Assembly (NCBI RefSeq): GCF_021497885.1
Contig: NZ_CP046523.1
Location: forward strand, 1,841,501-1,905,500
DNA: 64,000 nt
From: Streptococcus oralis
GTDB taxonomy: Bacteria; Bacillota; Bacilli; Lactobacillales; Streptococcaceae
Direction: 5' to 3'
This document shows, piece by piece, positions 50,969 through 60,165 of this stretch (its first letter is position 1; every line of letters starts with the position of its first letter). The notes under the pieces were generated by a model. It worked only from the letters and a program-made list of their open reading frames with translations, did no database searches and was not told the origin of the DNA. A program made the translations under genes and the position numbers.

Positions 50969-50991
50969 CTTGACTATCTTTGACTATTATA
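50969..50991 (-). promoter_or_regulatory. ctsR promoter -10 and CtsR box
   Basis: Minus strand: TATAAT (50986-50991) followed by AGTCAAAGATAGTCAAG (50969-50985), close to the CtsR consensus GGTCAAANANRGTCAAA with two mismatches. The position fits autoregulation. Confidence 0.75.
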
Positions 50992-51015
50992 CCGAAATTT
51001 TTGATTTTTTGAAAG

Positions 51016-51055
51016 GAAAAGGGAGCAAGTAAAGAATAATCTTCACCAACTCCCT
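51016..51055 (-). terminator. Probable terminator of the thi ABC operon
   Basis: Minus strand: AGGGAG (51050-51055) and CTCCCT (51020-51025) enclose TGAAGA/TCTTTA pairing, then a T-rich run. The stem is interrupted. Confidence 0.5.
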
Positions 51056-51061
51056 GTTTTT

Positions 51062-51790
51062 CTACTTATCTAAGCCTAATTCTACTAATATTTGACGTTT
51101 GTAGGCAATCTTTTGGACTTCCTTGTCCTCACCTTCAGACCAATCTAGTTTAATTTCTGAAACAATTTGCCCGGGGCGATTTTTCAAAATATAGATGCGA
51201 TCGCTGAGATTGAGTGCCTCCTCAATACTATGCGTGATGATGAGGGTCGTCAGTTGCAACTGTTTGTGAATCTCCAGATACCAAGCGTGGAGTTCCATCT
51301 TGGTCATCTCATCTAAGGCACTAAAGGCCTCATCCAAGAGAAAGAGCTTGTGTCCAAAAAGATAGGTCCGGAGCAAGGCTACACGCTGGCGCATCCCACC
51401 ACTGAGTTCATGGGGATACTTATCTCGTATAGCTGTCAGCTGGAAGGTCGCAAGGATTTCATCCGCTCGGGCAATAGCCTCTGACTTATCCACCTTTTGA
51501 ATCAAGAGAGGCAGGATGATATTGCCAAGCACCGTCTTGTGCTCCAAGAGGAGATCCTTTTGCAACATATAACTCACGCGCCCCTTAGGATTTTCCTCGC
51601 CATCAAGGATAATTCGCCCAGACTGGACTTCTAAAATCCCAGCGATTAGGTTAAAGAGAGTAGTCTTCCCAACACCACTTGGACCTAGGATAGAAACCAC
51701 TTCACCTGATGTCACCTGCAGGTTGATATCCTCTAAAATCCTCTCCTGACCATAGGCATAACTTACATGTTCTAGTCTAATTTCTGTCAT
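51062..51790 (-). CDS. thiZ: Thiamine-precursor ABC transporter ATPase
   Basis: 242 residues. Walker A GPSGVGKTTLFN, signature ELSGGMRQR, Walker B KLFLLDEAFSALD, H-loop IITHSIEEAL: a nitrate/taurine/HMP-type ABC ATPase. Its start overlaps the stop of the binding-protein gene by one base (TAATG). Control by the upstream TPP riboswitch shows it serves thiamine or its pyrimidine precursor. The gene name follows the ThiXYZ scheme; the exact substrate is inferred. Confidence 0.87.
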   Translation of the reverse strand: MTEIRLEHVSYAYGQERILEDINLQVTSGEVVSILGPSGVGKTTLFNLIAGILEVQSGRIILDGEENPKGRVSYMLQKDLLLEHKTVLGNIILPLLIQKVDKSEAIARADEILATFQLTAIRDKYPHELSGGMRQRVALLRTYLFGHKLFLLDEAFSALDEMTKMELHAWYLEIHKQLQLTTLIITHSIEEALNLSDRIYILKNRPGQIVSEIKLDWSEGEDKEVQKIAYKRQILVELGLDK

Positions 51791-52797
51791 TATTTTACAA
51801 ATTCATTGGTGAAGCCTTTGTCTGTCAAGTCTTCTTTAAGGATACCATGTTCTTTATCCCATTTGTAGAAGGCATTCCAGCGGTCAGCGTCAAATTGTCC
51901 CCATTTTTCCTTGTCACTTGCATATTCTTTTGACAAGTATTTTTGAGATTCGATAACAAAGTCACGTTTTTCCTTGAGTTCAGGTGCATTCTTGATGAGG
52001 ATATCTGCAGCTTCTTCTGGGTGTTCCATGGCATATTGGTAGCCTTTTTTAATAGCTTGGATGACTTTGCGAGCTTCTTCTTTGTTGTCTTTTAGATAGT
52101 CGTTGTTAGCGATGATAACGGGTGAGTAGTAGTCAAACTCCTTGACATAGTCTTTCAAGTACATGAAGTTAGCATCCACTCCTTGCGATTTGGCAAGGAT
52201 ACCATCCCAACCGTAGTATATCCAAGCAGTATCAAAGACGCCATTGGCAATCGGTGTAATCGAGTTTGAGTCGTTGTTTGGTACTTTTTCGACCTTCTCA
52301 AAGTCTCCGCCTTGTGATTCTACCAAGGTTTTCAACATAGCAAGCTCAGTTGGGTCGTTCCAAGTTCCGTATTTCTTACCAACCAAGTCCTTTGGACTGG
52401 TGACATTGTCCGATTTACGTGAGATAACTCCTGATGTATTGTGCTCAACGATAGCGGCAACGGCAGTAATTCCTGCTCCTTTTTCCAATTTCTTAGCCAT
52501 GTAGTCTTGGAAATAGATAGCAAATGGTGCCTTGCCATTGATCACCAAGTCAGATGAGCTTTCTTCTGGTGGCAATTTCAAATCAACATCCACTCCAGCT
52601 TCTTTGAAATAGCCTTTTTCCTTGGCAACATACAACCCTGTGTGGTTGGTATTTGGTGTCCAGTCTAGGATAAAATCAATCTTTTTGACTTCTGCTTCTT
52701 TGTTATCCTTAGAAGCAGTTCCTTGGCCACAGGCCACAAGCACAACAGCTACAAAAGCCGTTACAAGCGTTAAAAACACTTTCCATGTTTTTTTCAT
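51790..52797 (-). CDS. thiY: Thiamine-precursor binding lipoprotein (NMT1/THI5-like)
   Basis: 335 residues from MKKTWKVFLTL; an ATG further upstream is less likely. The lipobox is VVLVAC. The NMT1/THI5-like domain starts IDFILDWTPNTNHTGLYVAKE, the pattern of HMP or formylaminopyrimidine-binding proteins, and continues with KYGTWNDPTEL. It captures a thiamine pyrimidine precursor at the surface. It lies 38 bases after the permease gene. Confidence 0.9.
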   Translation of the reverse strand: MKKTWKVFLTLVTAFVAVVLVACGQGTASKDNKEAEVKKIDFILDWTPNTNHTGLYVAKEKGYFKEAGVDVDLKLPPEESSSDLVINGKAPFAIYFQDYMAKKLEKGAGITAVAAIVEHNTSGVISRKSDNVTSPKDLVGKKYGTWNDPTELAMLKTLVESQGGDFEKVEKVPNNDSNSITPIANGVFDTAWIYYGWDGILAKSQGVDANFMYLKDYVKEFDYYSPVIIANNDYLKDNKEEARKVIQAIKKGYQYAMEHPEEAADILIKNAPELKEKRDFVIESQKYLSKEYASDKEKWGQFDADRWNAFYKWDKEHGILKEDLTDKGFTNEFVK

Positions 52798-52835
52798 TTT
52801 GATTTCCTCTTTTCTTTTTCTCAAACATCCTTATC

Positions 52836-53594
52836 TTAGGGACGTTTCCATCTAATCACATATTTTTCACTAATATCGACCAATTTCATACCCAAAAGGC
52901 TGATAATCGACACCAGAATAATAATGGCAAACATGGTATCATACTGAAACAGTTTCTTAGACTGAATCATGTAAACACCTAGTCCTTCAAAGCCTCCCAA
53001 CCACTCAGATACCACGGTTGTGATAAAGGCGTAGGAGACACTGACCCTCAGACCTGCATAAAAGTAGGGCAGGCTGACCGGTATTTTAAAATGCCAAAGG
53101 ATTTGCCAAGGATTTGCTCGCATTAGGCTAAACAAGGTCAGCATATCCTTATCACAATGCCTAAATCCGTCTAAAATGCTGACGATGATAGGGAAGGTTG
53201 TCGTCAAGATAATCAAGACAATCTTGGGCAAAATCCCATATCCTAGCCACAAGACCAAGATTGGGGCTATGGCAATGGTCGGGATAGTCTGGACAACCAC
53301 CATCATAGGGTAAATCAAGTCATTGAGCCAAGTCAGACTGTCCATAAGCACAGCCATGATACAGGCAATCAAGACTCCCAGAACCAACCCCAGTAAAGCC
53401 ACTCTCAAGGTCGCCCAGCTATGGTGCCAGAGAAATTCTCTGTCACGAACAAATGCCTGGAGAATTTCAAAAGGGGTTGGCAGGATAAACTTGGGTAAAA
53501 GTTTGAATATTCCCGCTAACTGCCAGACCGACAAGACTCCTATAAAGCCCAAAAGACTAATGTGTCGTCTCATCATACTTTTCAAGTTTCTCAT
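52836..53594 (-). CDS. thiX: Thiamine-precursor ABC transporter permease
   Basis: 252 residues with six membrane helices. The permease motif RHCDKDMLTLFSLMRANPWQ is the ATPase-docking site of nitrate/taurine-type permeases. The start is ambiguous: MRNLKS at 53594 or MMRRH at 53576, with no strong ribosome binding site at either. It overlaps the preceding pseudogene by up to 38 bases. Confidence 0.88.
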   Translation of the reverse strand: MRNLKSMMRRHISLLGFIGVLSVWQLAGIFKLLPKFILPTPFEILQAFVRDREFLWHHSWATLRVALLGLVLGVLIACIMAVLMDSLTWLNDLIYPMMVVVQTIPTIAIAPILVLWLGYGILPKIVLIILTTTFPIIVSILDGFRHCDKDMLTLFSLMRANPWQILWHFKIPVSLPYFYAGLRVSVSYAFITTVVSEWLGGFEGLGVYMIQSKKLFQYDTMFAIIILVSIISLLGMKLVDISEKYVIRWKRP

Positions 53595-53847
53595 CGATGC
53601 TTAAAATCTCTCCTACATTTATTTTGACATTGGCAAAGACATTATCTGCCTCCTGCCCGGCCACTTTCAGCGCTTCTTTGAGAATGCGCATGAGCTCATC
53701 AAACTCCCCTTCCAAGACCGTTTCAAAGGGTGTCACCACCATGGTCACGGACTGAGCTTGCAGATAAGCAATCACTTGATCAATAATAGCAATTCAATCA
53801 ATCCCCTGTGATAGGGGCAAAACTTGCAAGGCAATGCTTGCTTTCAT
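53557..53847 (-). pseudogene. Thiamine-binding protein (MTH1187/DUF77 family) with premature stop
   Basis: Read from the ATG at 53847 the frame gives MKASIALQVLPLSQGID, then an in-frame TGA at 53794-53796 (codon 18), then IAIIDQVIAYLQAQSVTMVV and on to ETTH at 53557, about 96 codons in all. The frame is otherwise intact. Homologues in related streptococci have Arg (CGA) at this place as I recall, so a single C-to-T change would explain it. Restart at a GTG (53775) would give a shortened product. It is the first gene after the TPP riboswitch. A recent inactivation or a sequencing error are both possible. Confidence 0.8.
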
Positions 53848-53873
53848 AAAAACCTCCTCTTCTAGGCTTCCTT

Positions 53874-53906
53874 TTGACAAAAAGAAAACCCCTTCCATAT
53901 ACGGAA
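53874..53906 (-). terminator. Riboswitch-controlled terminator before the thi operon
   Basis: Minus strand: CCTTTTCC, loop GTATAT, GGAAGGGG and then TTTTCTTTTT. It follows the TPP aptamer, so thiamine pyrophosphate would be expected to promote termination. Confidence 0.75.
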
Positions 53907-53907
53907 A

Positions 53908-54016
<109 letters not shown>

Positions 54017-54024
54017 ATGGACAT

Positions 54025-54053
54025 ATGATAACGCAAAAGCAAGGATAAGTCAA
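54025..54053 (-). promoter_or_regulatory. Promoter of the TPP-riboswitch operon
   Basis: Minus strand: TTGACT (54048-54053), a 17-bp spacer and TATCAT (54025-54030), just upstream of the aptamer. Confidence 0.7.
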
Positions 54054-54081
54054 GGAAACTGCTTACAGAAAATCTTGAAAA

Positions 54082-54110
54082 AGAGTTTGAAGACAAATGC
54101 TTCAAACTCT
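54082..54110 (-). terminator. Terminator of polA
   Basis: Minus strand: AGAGTTTGAAG, loop CATTTGT, CTTCAAACTCT, then TTTTC, 12 bases after the polA stop. Confidence 0.88.
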
Positions 54111-54122
54111 ATCATATCTTTC

Positions 54123-56756
54123 TTATTTAGCCTCGTACCAAGTTGCTCCTTCATTCTCATCAGCGATGAGGGGAACACTGAGCTGGATGGCTTCTTCCAT
54201 GGTTTGTTTCACCAGTACTTTGACGGCTGCTAGTTCTGATTTCGGAACCTCAAGGACGATTTCATCATGTACTTGCAACAGCATCTTGGTCTGATAACCG
54301 CCTGCTACTAAAGCCTTGTCTAGCTGGATCATAGCAATCTTGAGAATATCTGCTGCTGAACCCTGGATAGGAGAGTTGATGGCAGTCCGCTCTGCAAAAC
54401 CACGAATGTTGAAGTTGCGCGAATTAATATCTGGCAACTCACGACGACGCTTGAAGAGGGTCTCTACATAGCCCTTATCACGCGCCTCACGCACCACTTC
54501 ATCCATGTAGTTTTTAATACCTGGGAAGCGTTCAAAGTAAGTGTCAATGTAGGCTTTTGCTTCCTTACGGCTGATGCCCAGATTATTAGACAAGCCAAAG
54601 TCTGAAATCCCGTAAACCACTCCAAAGTTTACCGCCTTGGCATTACGACGGTCGTTTGGAGTCACATCCTCAGGGCGTTCAATTCCAAAGACACGCATGG
54701 CCGTCGAGGTATGGATATCTGCCCCCTCTTGAAAGGCCTTAATCAAGTGCTCATCTTTAGAGATATGTGCCAAAACGCGCAACTCAATCTGCGAATAGTC
54801 GGAGCTAAGAAGAACACTATCCTCCCACTCAGGCACAAAAGCCTTACGAATGAGACGGCCTTGCTCCAAACGAACAGGGATATTTTGCAAGTTTGGATCT
54901 ACACTAGACAAACGCCCAGTCTGAGTCAAATCCTGTACATAGCGCGTGTGAATCTTACCATCATCCAAAATCCAGTCCTGCAAGCCAATCACATAGGTAG
55001 ACTGAATCTTCGCAATCTGACGGTAGTCGAGGATTTTCTTAACAATCGGAGCAATAGGAGCTAGACGCTCTAGCACATCCACGGCCGTCGAGTAACCTGT
55101 CTTGGTTTTCTTAGTGTACTCTAGAGGAAGACCCAGTTTTTCAAAGAGAAGCACGCCCAACTGCTTAGGCGAGTTGATATTAAACTCTTCACCAGCCAGT
55201 TCGTAAATCTCTTGAGTGAGTTGCTCAATGACGACCTCATTTTCAGCCTGCATTTCAAGTAGGGTTTCTTTTTTTACCTTGATCCCAGCGATTTCCATCT
55301 TGGCAAGGACAAAAGCCAGAGGTTGCTCCATGTCATAGAGGAGATCTAACTGCCCGTGTTCACTGAGTTTTTCAAGCAAAACAGGCTCGGTCTCAACCAA
55401 AACAGCAACCTTGCGAGCCAAATGCTCCAAGAATTTCTCTCGTTCAGGGATGGCTTTCTTAACTCCCTTACCATAGAAAGTCTCATCATCAACCAAGTAT
55501 GTTTGGCCGTAGAGACTAGCAATTGTTGAGATTTCATTGTTCTCGACTGTTGAGAGTAAGTATTTTGCCAAACGGCTGTCAAAAGCAGGGGCCTGCAGGT
55601 TCAAGCCCAAGCGATTTAAAAGAACCTTCGCTTTCTTAAAGTCATACACTTTCAGAGGTGTTTTTTCTAGAAAATCCTTGAAAATCGGCTCCTGCAAGAG
55701 CTCAAGTTTGTCTGTGGCGTAAAGTTTATCCCCACAGGACCAGGCAAAACCAACCAAATCATCCGTATGGTAATTCTCACCAAAGAGCTCAAAGTGGAAG
55801 ATAGAGTCGCCACTCAGCATGTCTTGACTGACTTGGTCAACGATGGCGAAATCCAAACTTTCGGGCGCATCCGTTGATGACACATTTAAAGCTTGCTTGA
55901 GCTGTTTGAAGCCCATCTCATCGTAGAATTTCCCGAGATTTTCCACATCTGGACCACTATAGACCAAATCATCAAGGCCAATCTCAATTGGTGCCTGAGT
56001 TTCAATGGTCGCCAAGGTTTTAGACAGAAAAGCTTGTTCCTTGTCATTGATGAGATTTTCCTTCATCTTAGAAGCCTTCATCCCATCGATATTTTCATAA
56101 ATACCCTCAAGCGAACCATGCTCCAGCAAGAGCTTGATACCCGTCTTTTCACCGATTTTCGTGACACCAGGGATATTATCAGACTTATCCCCCATGAGGG
56201 CCTTAAGATCAATGAACTGAGCTGGCGTGAGGCCCATCTTTTCCATGAGATAGTCTGGCGTAAAGGCCTCAAACTCAGCCACACCTTTTTTGGAAATCTC
56301 GACCACCGTGTGCTCGTCCGTCAACTGGATCAAATCCTTATCTCCGCTAACGATTGTCACATCAAAAGAATCCTTCTCAGCCAAGCGACCTAGGGTCCCG
56401 ATGATATCATCCGCTTCATACTGGGCCAACTCATAATGGCGAATCCCAAGATGGTCTAACAACTCACGAATGAAGGGAAATTGCTCACGAAACTCATCTG
56501 GAGTTTTAGCACGGCCACCCTTGTAGTCTGCATACATCTCTGTACGGAAAGTCGTCTTACCTGCATCAAAGGCTACCAAAACATGACTGGGCTCAACCCG
56601 CTCCAAGACATGATTCAACATGAGTTGAAAGCCATAGATTGCATTGGTATGAAGGCCATTAGCATTTTTAAAACGATCCAACTGCTGATAGAGCGCAAAA
56701 AAAGCTCGAAAAGCAACTGAAGATCCATCAATTAATAATAATTTTTTCTTGTCCAT
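54123..56756 (-). CDS. polA: DNA polymerase I
   Basis: 877 residues from MDKKKLLLIDGSSVAFRAFF, the streptococcal length. An N-terminal 5'-3' exonuclease (~1-290; GDKSDNIPGV), a degenerate middle region without an evident 3'-5' exonuclease, and the polymerase domain (SSDYSQIELRVLAHIS, RNAKAVNFGVVYGISDFGL, LQVHDEIVLEV). It fills gaps and removes Okazaki primers. No ribosome binding site precedes the ATG; a TATAAT hexamer ends 6 bases before it, suggesting a leaderless transcript. Confidence 0.96.
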   Translation of the reverse strand: MDKKKLLLIDGSSVAFRAFFALYQQLDRFKNANGLHTNAIYGFQLMLNHVLERVEPSHVLVAFDAGKTTFRTEMYADYKGGRAKTPDEFREQFPFIRELLDHLGIRHYELAQYEADDIIGTLGRLAEKDSFDVTIVSGDKDLIQLTDEHTVVEISKKGVAEFEAFTPDYLMEKMGLTPAQFIDLKALMGDKSDNIPGVTKIGEKTGIKLLLEHGSLEGIYENIDGMKASKMKENLINDKEQAFLSKTLATIETQAPIEIGLDDLVYSGPDVENLGKFYDEMGFKQLKQALNVSSTDAPESLDFAIVDQVSQDMLSGDSIFHFELFGENYHTDDLVGFAWSCGDKLYATDKLELLQEPIFKDFLEKTPLKVYDFKKAKVLLNRLGLNLQAPAFDSRLAKYLLSTVENNEISTIASLYGQTYLVDDETFYGKGVKKAIPEREKFLEHLARKVAVLVETEPVLLEKLSEHGQLDLLYDMEQPLAFVLAKMEIAGIKVKKETLLEMQAENEVVIEQLTQEIYELAGEEFNINSPKQLGVLLFEKLGLPLEYTKKTKTGYSTAVDVLERLAPIAPIVKKILDYRQIAKIQSTYVIGLQDWILDDGKIHTRYVQDLTQTGRLSSVDPNLQNIPVRLEQGRLIRKAFVPEWEDSVLLSSDYSQIELRVLAHISKDEHLIKAFQEGADIHTSTAMRVFGIERPEDVTPNDRRNAKAVNFGVVYGISDFGLSNNLGISRKEAKAYIDTYFERFPGIKNYMDEVVREARDKGYVETLFKRRRELPDINSRNFNIRGFAERTAINSPIQGSAADILKIAMIQLDKALVAGGYQTKMLLQVHDEIVLEVPKSELAAVKVLVKQTMEEAIQLSVPLIADENEGATWYEAK

Positions 56757-56840
56757 ACACCCATTATAAAGGAAAGCAGGGAAAAATACCATCGGAAAGA
56801 ATAGGCAAATGGTAATGAAGTCCTCTTTTTTATATTCTTT

Positions 56841-57950
56841 CTAGATTCTAGCTCCGTTACTATCTACTTGATAGCCATCCACAGTGGTATTCACTGCTAA
56901 AGCCCCTGAAGCATTAACGTAGTAATACTTTCCTCCTACTTGGAACCACTGGCTAGACTTCATAGCCCCTGAACTCTCCAAATAATACCATGTTCCATTT
57001 TCCTTGAGCCATCCTGTCTGCATCTCTCCTGATGTCTTTAGATAGTACCAATGCGAGCCATCCTTCACCCAACCTGTTGACATGGTTCCATTGTCTTTAA
57101 AGTGATACCAACTGCCATTTATTTTCTTCCAACCAGTTGCGAGTTTCCCGTTCTCACGGTAATTCCAAATACCGTTTTGCTTCTTCCAACCATTCTCTAC
57201 CAATTCTGTTTCCATATACTGGACGTATCTCCTCATTCCACTATAGGACATGTAACTAAGCCACTTATAACCGTCCTTTTCTACGATTTGATCGTAGCTA
57301 ACATTTTCACCAGGATAGTAGTAGTCAATAACTTGTGCTGTACTTGACGGCTGGTTTCTAATAGCGGACTTTTGAGTAAACGTGTGAGTCCCACTAGATG
57401 CCAGCCCTGACCTGATAGGATTTCCAGTTCTACCACCATTCCCTACCAAGTCCTTAAAATGGATAAAGCCTGTCATAGAGCTAGCTTTTACGCTACGACG
57501 ATTGTATTTCTCCCTAACTCCATAGTTATATTCTTCGATCTCAATCGTATCCCCTGATACATTTGATACCCAGGCCACATGTCCGTAGTAACCTTCTGTC
57601 GACCAAGCAATTGAACCAATTTCTGGCTTGCTGTCAACACGGTAGCCTTCTCGCCTTGCGCGGTGCCCCCATTCATTTGCATTTCCATAAGCAGGCGGAA
57701 TTTCAAAGCCATTTACACTACTCAAACGAAAGGCCGCAAAAGACGTACACTGGCGAGAATACATCCGCCACTGATCGATTTCCACACTACCATTTTTATA
57801 GTGAAGCGGGTAATCATCACCACGCGCTACACTGTCAGCCTGAACTGATTCTCCACCAAACAAAAAGGTACTTGTAACGAACAATGTAGCCAACCCTACA
57901 CCCAACTGCGTATATCTACTCTTCTTAACTCCTGATTTTAAAAACGTCAT
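56841..57950 (-). CDS. cbpD: Choline-binding murein hydrolase CbpD, one SH3b domain
   Basis: 369 residues. Signal peptide to about residue 38 (ending SVQA), CHAP domain with the catalytic Cys in RQCTSFAAFRL and His in YGHVAWVS, one SH3b domain (~190-250) and about five 20-residue choline-binding repeats (GWKKINGSWYHFKDNG and similar). Pneumococcal CbpD has two SH3b domains; here there is one. CbpD is the competence-induced lysin used against sister cells in fratricide. A com-box-like promoter lies 48 bases upstream, which supports late competence control. Confidence 0.9.
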   Translation of the reverse strand: MTFLKSGVKKSRYTQLGVGLATLFVTSTFLFGGESVQADSVARGDDYPLHYKNGSVEIDQWRMYSRQCTSFAAFRLSSVNGFEIPPAYGNANEWGHRARREGYRVDSKPEIGSIAWSTEGYYGHVAWVSNVSGDTIEIEEYNYGVREKYNRRSVKASSMTGFIHFKDLVGNGGRTGNPIRSGLASSGTHTFTQKSAIRNQPSSTAQVIDYYYPGENVSYDQIVEKDGYKWLSYMSYSGMRRYVQYMETELVENGWKKQNGIWNYRENGKLATGWKKINGSWYHFKDNGTMSTGWVKDGSHWYYLKTSGEMQTGWLKENGTWYYLESSGAMKSSQWFQVGGKYYYVNASGALAVNTTVDGYQVDSNGARI

Positions 57951-57997
57951 TCATTCTCCTTAATAATATAAATTTCCGAGGTTCCCCTCGTTTATAC

Positions 57998-58017
57998 TAT
58001 TCGGAAAAAAAGAAAAA
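57998..58017 (-). promoter_or_regulatory. Com-box-like promoter of cbpD
   Basis: Minus strand: TCCGAATA (57998-58005), one base off the SigX box TACGAATA, directly preceded by a T run that also serves the upstream terminator (58013-58035). The fit with CbpD biology is strong. Confidence 0.72.
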
Positions 58018-58035
58018 AGTGAGCAAAGCTCACTT
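58013..58035 (-). terminator. Terminator of the gdpP-rplI-dnaB-veg genes
   Basis: Minus strand: AAGTGAGC, loop TTT, GCTCACTT, then TTTTC and more Ts. It lies after the veg stop. Confidence 0.85.
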
Positions 58036-58048
58036 CATTTTAGGATTC

Positions 58049-58315
58049 TTAGTCTAGATAGCGAATCAAATTCTTTTCTGTCAAGATATCTGAGTAGGTG
58101 AAAGATTCAACGTAAACATTAGCTTGTTTATCTCCCTCAACATCCCCAAATTCAACGATAAATAGAGACGGATAAACTTCAATTAGCTTACCCAGTCTAT
58201 TTTTTTGGCGCTTACGGCCATTCTCCAAAGTCATTTCAACGACTTGTCCCTCATGCGCCTTGATCTCTTCTTTGATTTTTTTCATCTTGGCTACATCTGT
58301 AAATGCATCTGACAT
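58049..58315 (-). CDS. veg: Veg family protein
   Basis: 88 residues. It has the Veg fold core VEMTLENGRKRQKNRLGKLIEVYPSLFIVEF. Veg homologues affect biofilm genes in Bacillus, but the streptococcal role is uncertain. It lies 1 base after dnaB and likely shares its transcript. Confidence 0.88.
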   Translation of the reverse strand: MSDAFTDVAKMKKIKEEIKAHEGQVVEMTLENGRKRQKNRLGKLIEVYPSLFIVEFGDVEGDKQANVYVESFTYSDILTEKNLIRYLD

Positions 58316-58316
58316 C

Positions 58317-59669
58317 TTATGCCTCCCTCTTTGAGATACTTGAAAATTTATTGTATTCTTTTTGGAAAATCAATTCCACCGTTCCACGAGCTCCACTACG
58401 GTTTTTCTCGATGATAACCTCTACCTTGTTATTTGGAATTCCTTCCTCTTCTTCACCCGCACGATCGTAGTAGTCGTCACGGTATAGAAAGGCTACGATA
58501 TCTGCATCCTGCTCGATAGAACCCGATTCACGAATATCAGACAAGACTGGTCTCTTATCCTGACGCTGTTCCACTCCACGAGATAACTGACTAAGAGCAA
58601 TGACTGGAACTTTCAATTCCTTGGCTAGAATTTTTAGCTGACGAGAAATTTCAGAAACTTCTTGTTGGCGGTTTTCACGACCAGTCCCTGTGATAAGCTG
58701 TAGGTAGTCGATCAAAATCAAGCCTAGATTGCCTGTTTCTTGAGCCAGTTTGCGTGAGCGCGAACGAATCTCCGTGATTCGAATCCCTGGTGTATCATCG
58801 ATATAGATACTCGCGTTGGCCAGATTCCCTTGGGCAATGGTATACTTTTGCCATTCCTCATCAGTCAATTGACCCGTACGGATAGAATGGGACTCCACCA
58901 AGCCTTCGGCCGCCAACATACGATCTACTAGACTTTCCGCACCCATTTCCAGTGAAAAGATAGCTACAGTCTTGTCCAACTTAGTCCCGATGTTCTGAGC
59001 AATGTTCAAGGCAAAGGCTGTTTTACCGACCGCAGGACGAGCTGCGATAATAATCAGTTCCTCCTCATGGAGACCTGTCGTCATATGATCCAAATCACGG
59101 TAGCCCGTTGCAATACCAGTGATATCCGTTGTTTGTTGTGACCGAACTTCTAGGTTCCCAAAGTTGATATTTAGAATATCACGGATGTTCTTGAAACCAC
59201 TACGATTGGCATTTTCGCTAACATCAATGAGTCCCTTTTCAGCTTGAGCAATGATTTCATCTACAGGCTTAGAAGCCTCATAGGCTTGGTTGACAGAGTC
59301 TGTCAACTTGGAAATCAAGCGACGTAGCATAGCCTTTTCTGCAACGATTTTAGCATAATACTCCGCGTTGGCTGAAGTTGGTACAGAGTTGACAATTTCA
59401 ACAAGATAGGACAAGCCACCAATATTTTGGAGATCCCCTTGGCTATCCAAAATCGTTCGAACTGTCGTCGCATCAATCGCCTCTCCACGATCCGACAAGT
59501 CTACCATCGCTTGGAAAATCAACCGATGAGCATACTTAAAGAAGTCTCTAGAATCAATGTATTCTCGGACAAAAACGAGCTTGCTCTCATCTATAAAAAT
59601 AGCCCCCAAAACAGATTGTTCGGCCAAAATATCCTGAGGTTGAACTCGCAGTTCCTCTACTTCTGCCAT
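58317..59669 (-). CDS. dnaB: Replicative DNA helicase
   Basis: 450 residues (often called dnaC in Firmicutes). N-terminal helical domain with ILAEQSVLGAIFIDES, then the RecA-like motor with Walker A AARPAVGKTAFAL and Walker B LGLILIDYLQLI; ending with EVIIEKNRSGARGTVEL. It unwinds DNA at the fork as a hexamer. It is followed at once by veg and preceded by rplI. Confidence 0.96.
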   Translation of the reverse strand: MAEVEELRVQPQDILAEQSVLGAIFIDESKLVFVREYIDSRDFFKYAHRLIFQAMVDLSDRGEAIDATTVRTILDSQGDLQNIGGLSYLVEIVNSVPTSANAEYYAKIVAEKAMLRRLISKLTDSVNQAYEASKPVDEIIAQAEKGLIDVSENANRSGFKNIRDILNINFGNLEVRSQQTTDITGIATGYRDLDHMTTGLHEEELIIIAARPAVGKTAFALNIAQNIGTKLDKTVAIFSLEMGAESLVDRMLAAEGLVESHSIRTGQLTDEEWQKYTIAQGNLANASIYIDDTPGIRITEIRSRSRKLAQETGNLGLILIDYLQLITGTGRENRQQEVSEISRQLKILAKELKVPVIALSQLSRGVEQRQDKRPVLSDIRESGSIEQDADIVAFLYRDDYYDRAGEEEEGIPNNKVEVIIEKNRSGARGTVELIFQKEYNKFSSISKREA

Positions 59670-59712
59670 CCGACTTTCCTTCCTTTTACAATCTTGTCAA
59701 GAAGTTGTAAAC

Positions 59713-60165
59713 TTACCCTTCTTTTACACGAAGATTGATGACACTTGTAACATCTTGATAGATCTTCACTGGTACATCAATCAAACCTACTGCTCGAATT
59801 GGTGCCTTTACTTGAATATGACGCTTGTCAATATTGATACCAAACTGCTTTTGCAATTCTTCTGCAATTTTCTTGTTGGTGATGGATCCAAAGGTACGGC
59901 CATCTGGTCCAACTTTTTCAACAAACTCTACAACCGTTTCTTCTGCTTCAAGCTTAGCCTTGATGGCTCTTGCCTCTGCTAACATCTCTGCATGAGCCTT
60001 TTCCTCTGATTTTTGTTTTCCACGCAATTCACCGATTGCCTGTGCAGTCGCTTCCTTAGCCAAATTCTTTTTAATCAGGAAGTTTTGAGCATAGCCAGTT
60101 GGCACTTCCTTGATTTCGCCTTTTTTCCCTTTTCCTTTAACATCTGCTAAAAAGATTACTTTCAT
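59713..60165 (-). CDS. rplI: 50S ribosomal protein L9
   Basis: 150 residues. N-terminal domain with [20 protein letters not shown] and the C-terminal domain with [19 protein letters not shown]. It overlaps gdpP by 4 bases (ATGA). The gdpP-rplI-dnaB order is conserved across Firmicutes. Confidence 0.96.
   Translation of the reverse strand: MKVIFLADVKGKGKKGEIKEVPTGYAQNFLIKKNLAKEATAQAIGELRGKQKSEEKAHAEMLAEARAIKAKLEAEETVVEFVEKVGPDGRTFGSITNKKIAEELQKQFGINIDKRHIQVKAPIRAVGLIDVPVKIYQDVTSVINLRVKEG

Noticed and set aside
55893..56393. 166-codon plus-strand frame opposite polA
   Set aside because: Antisense shadow of polA, no translation signals.
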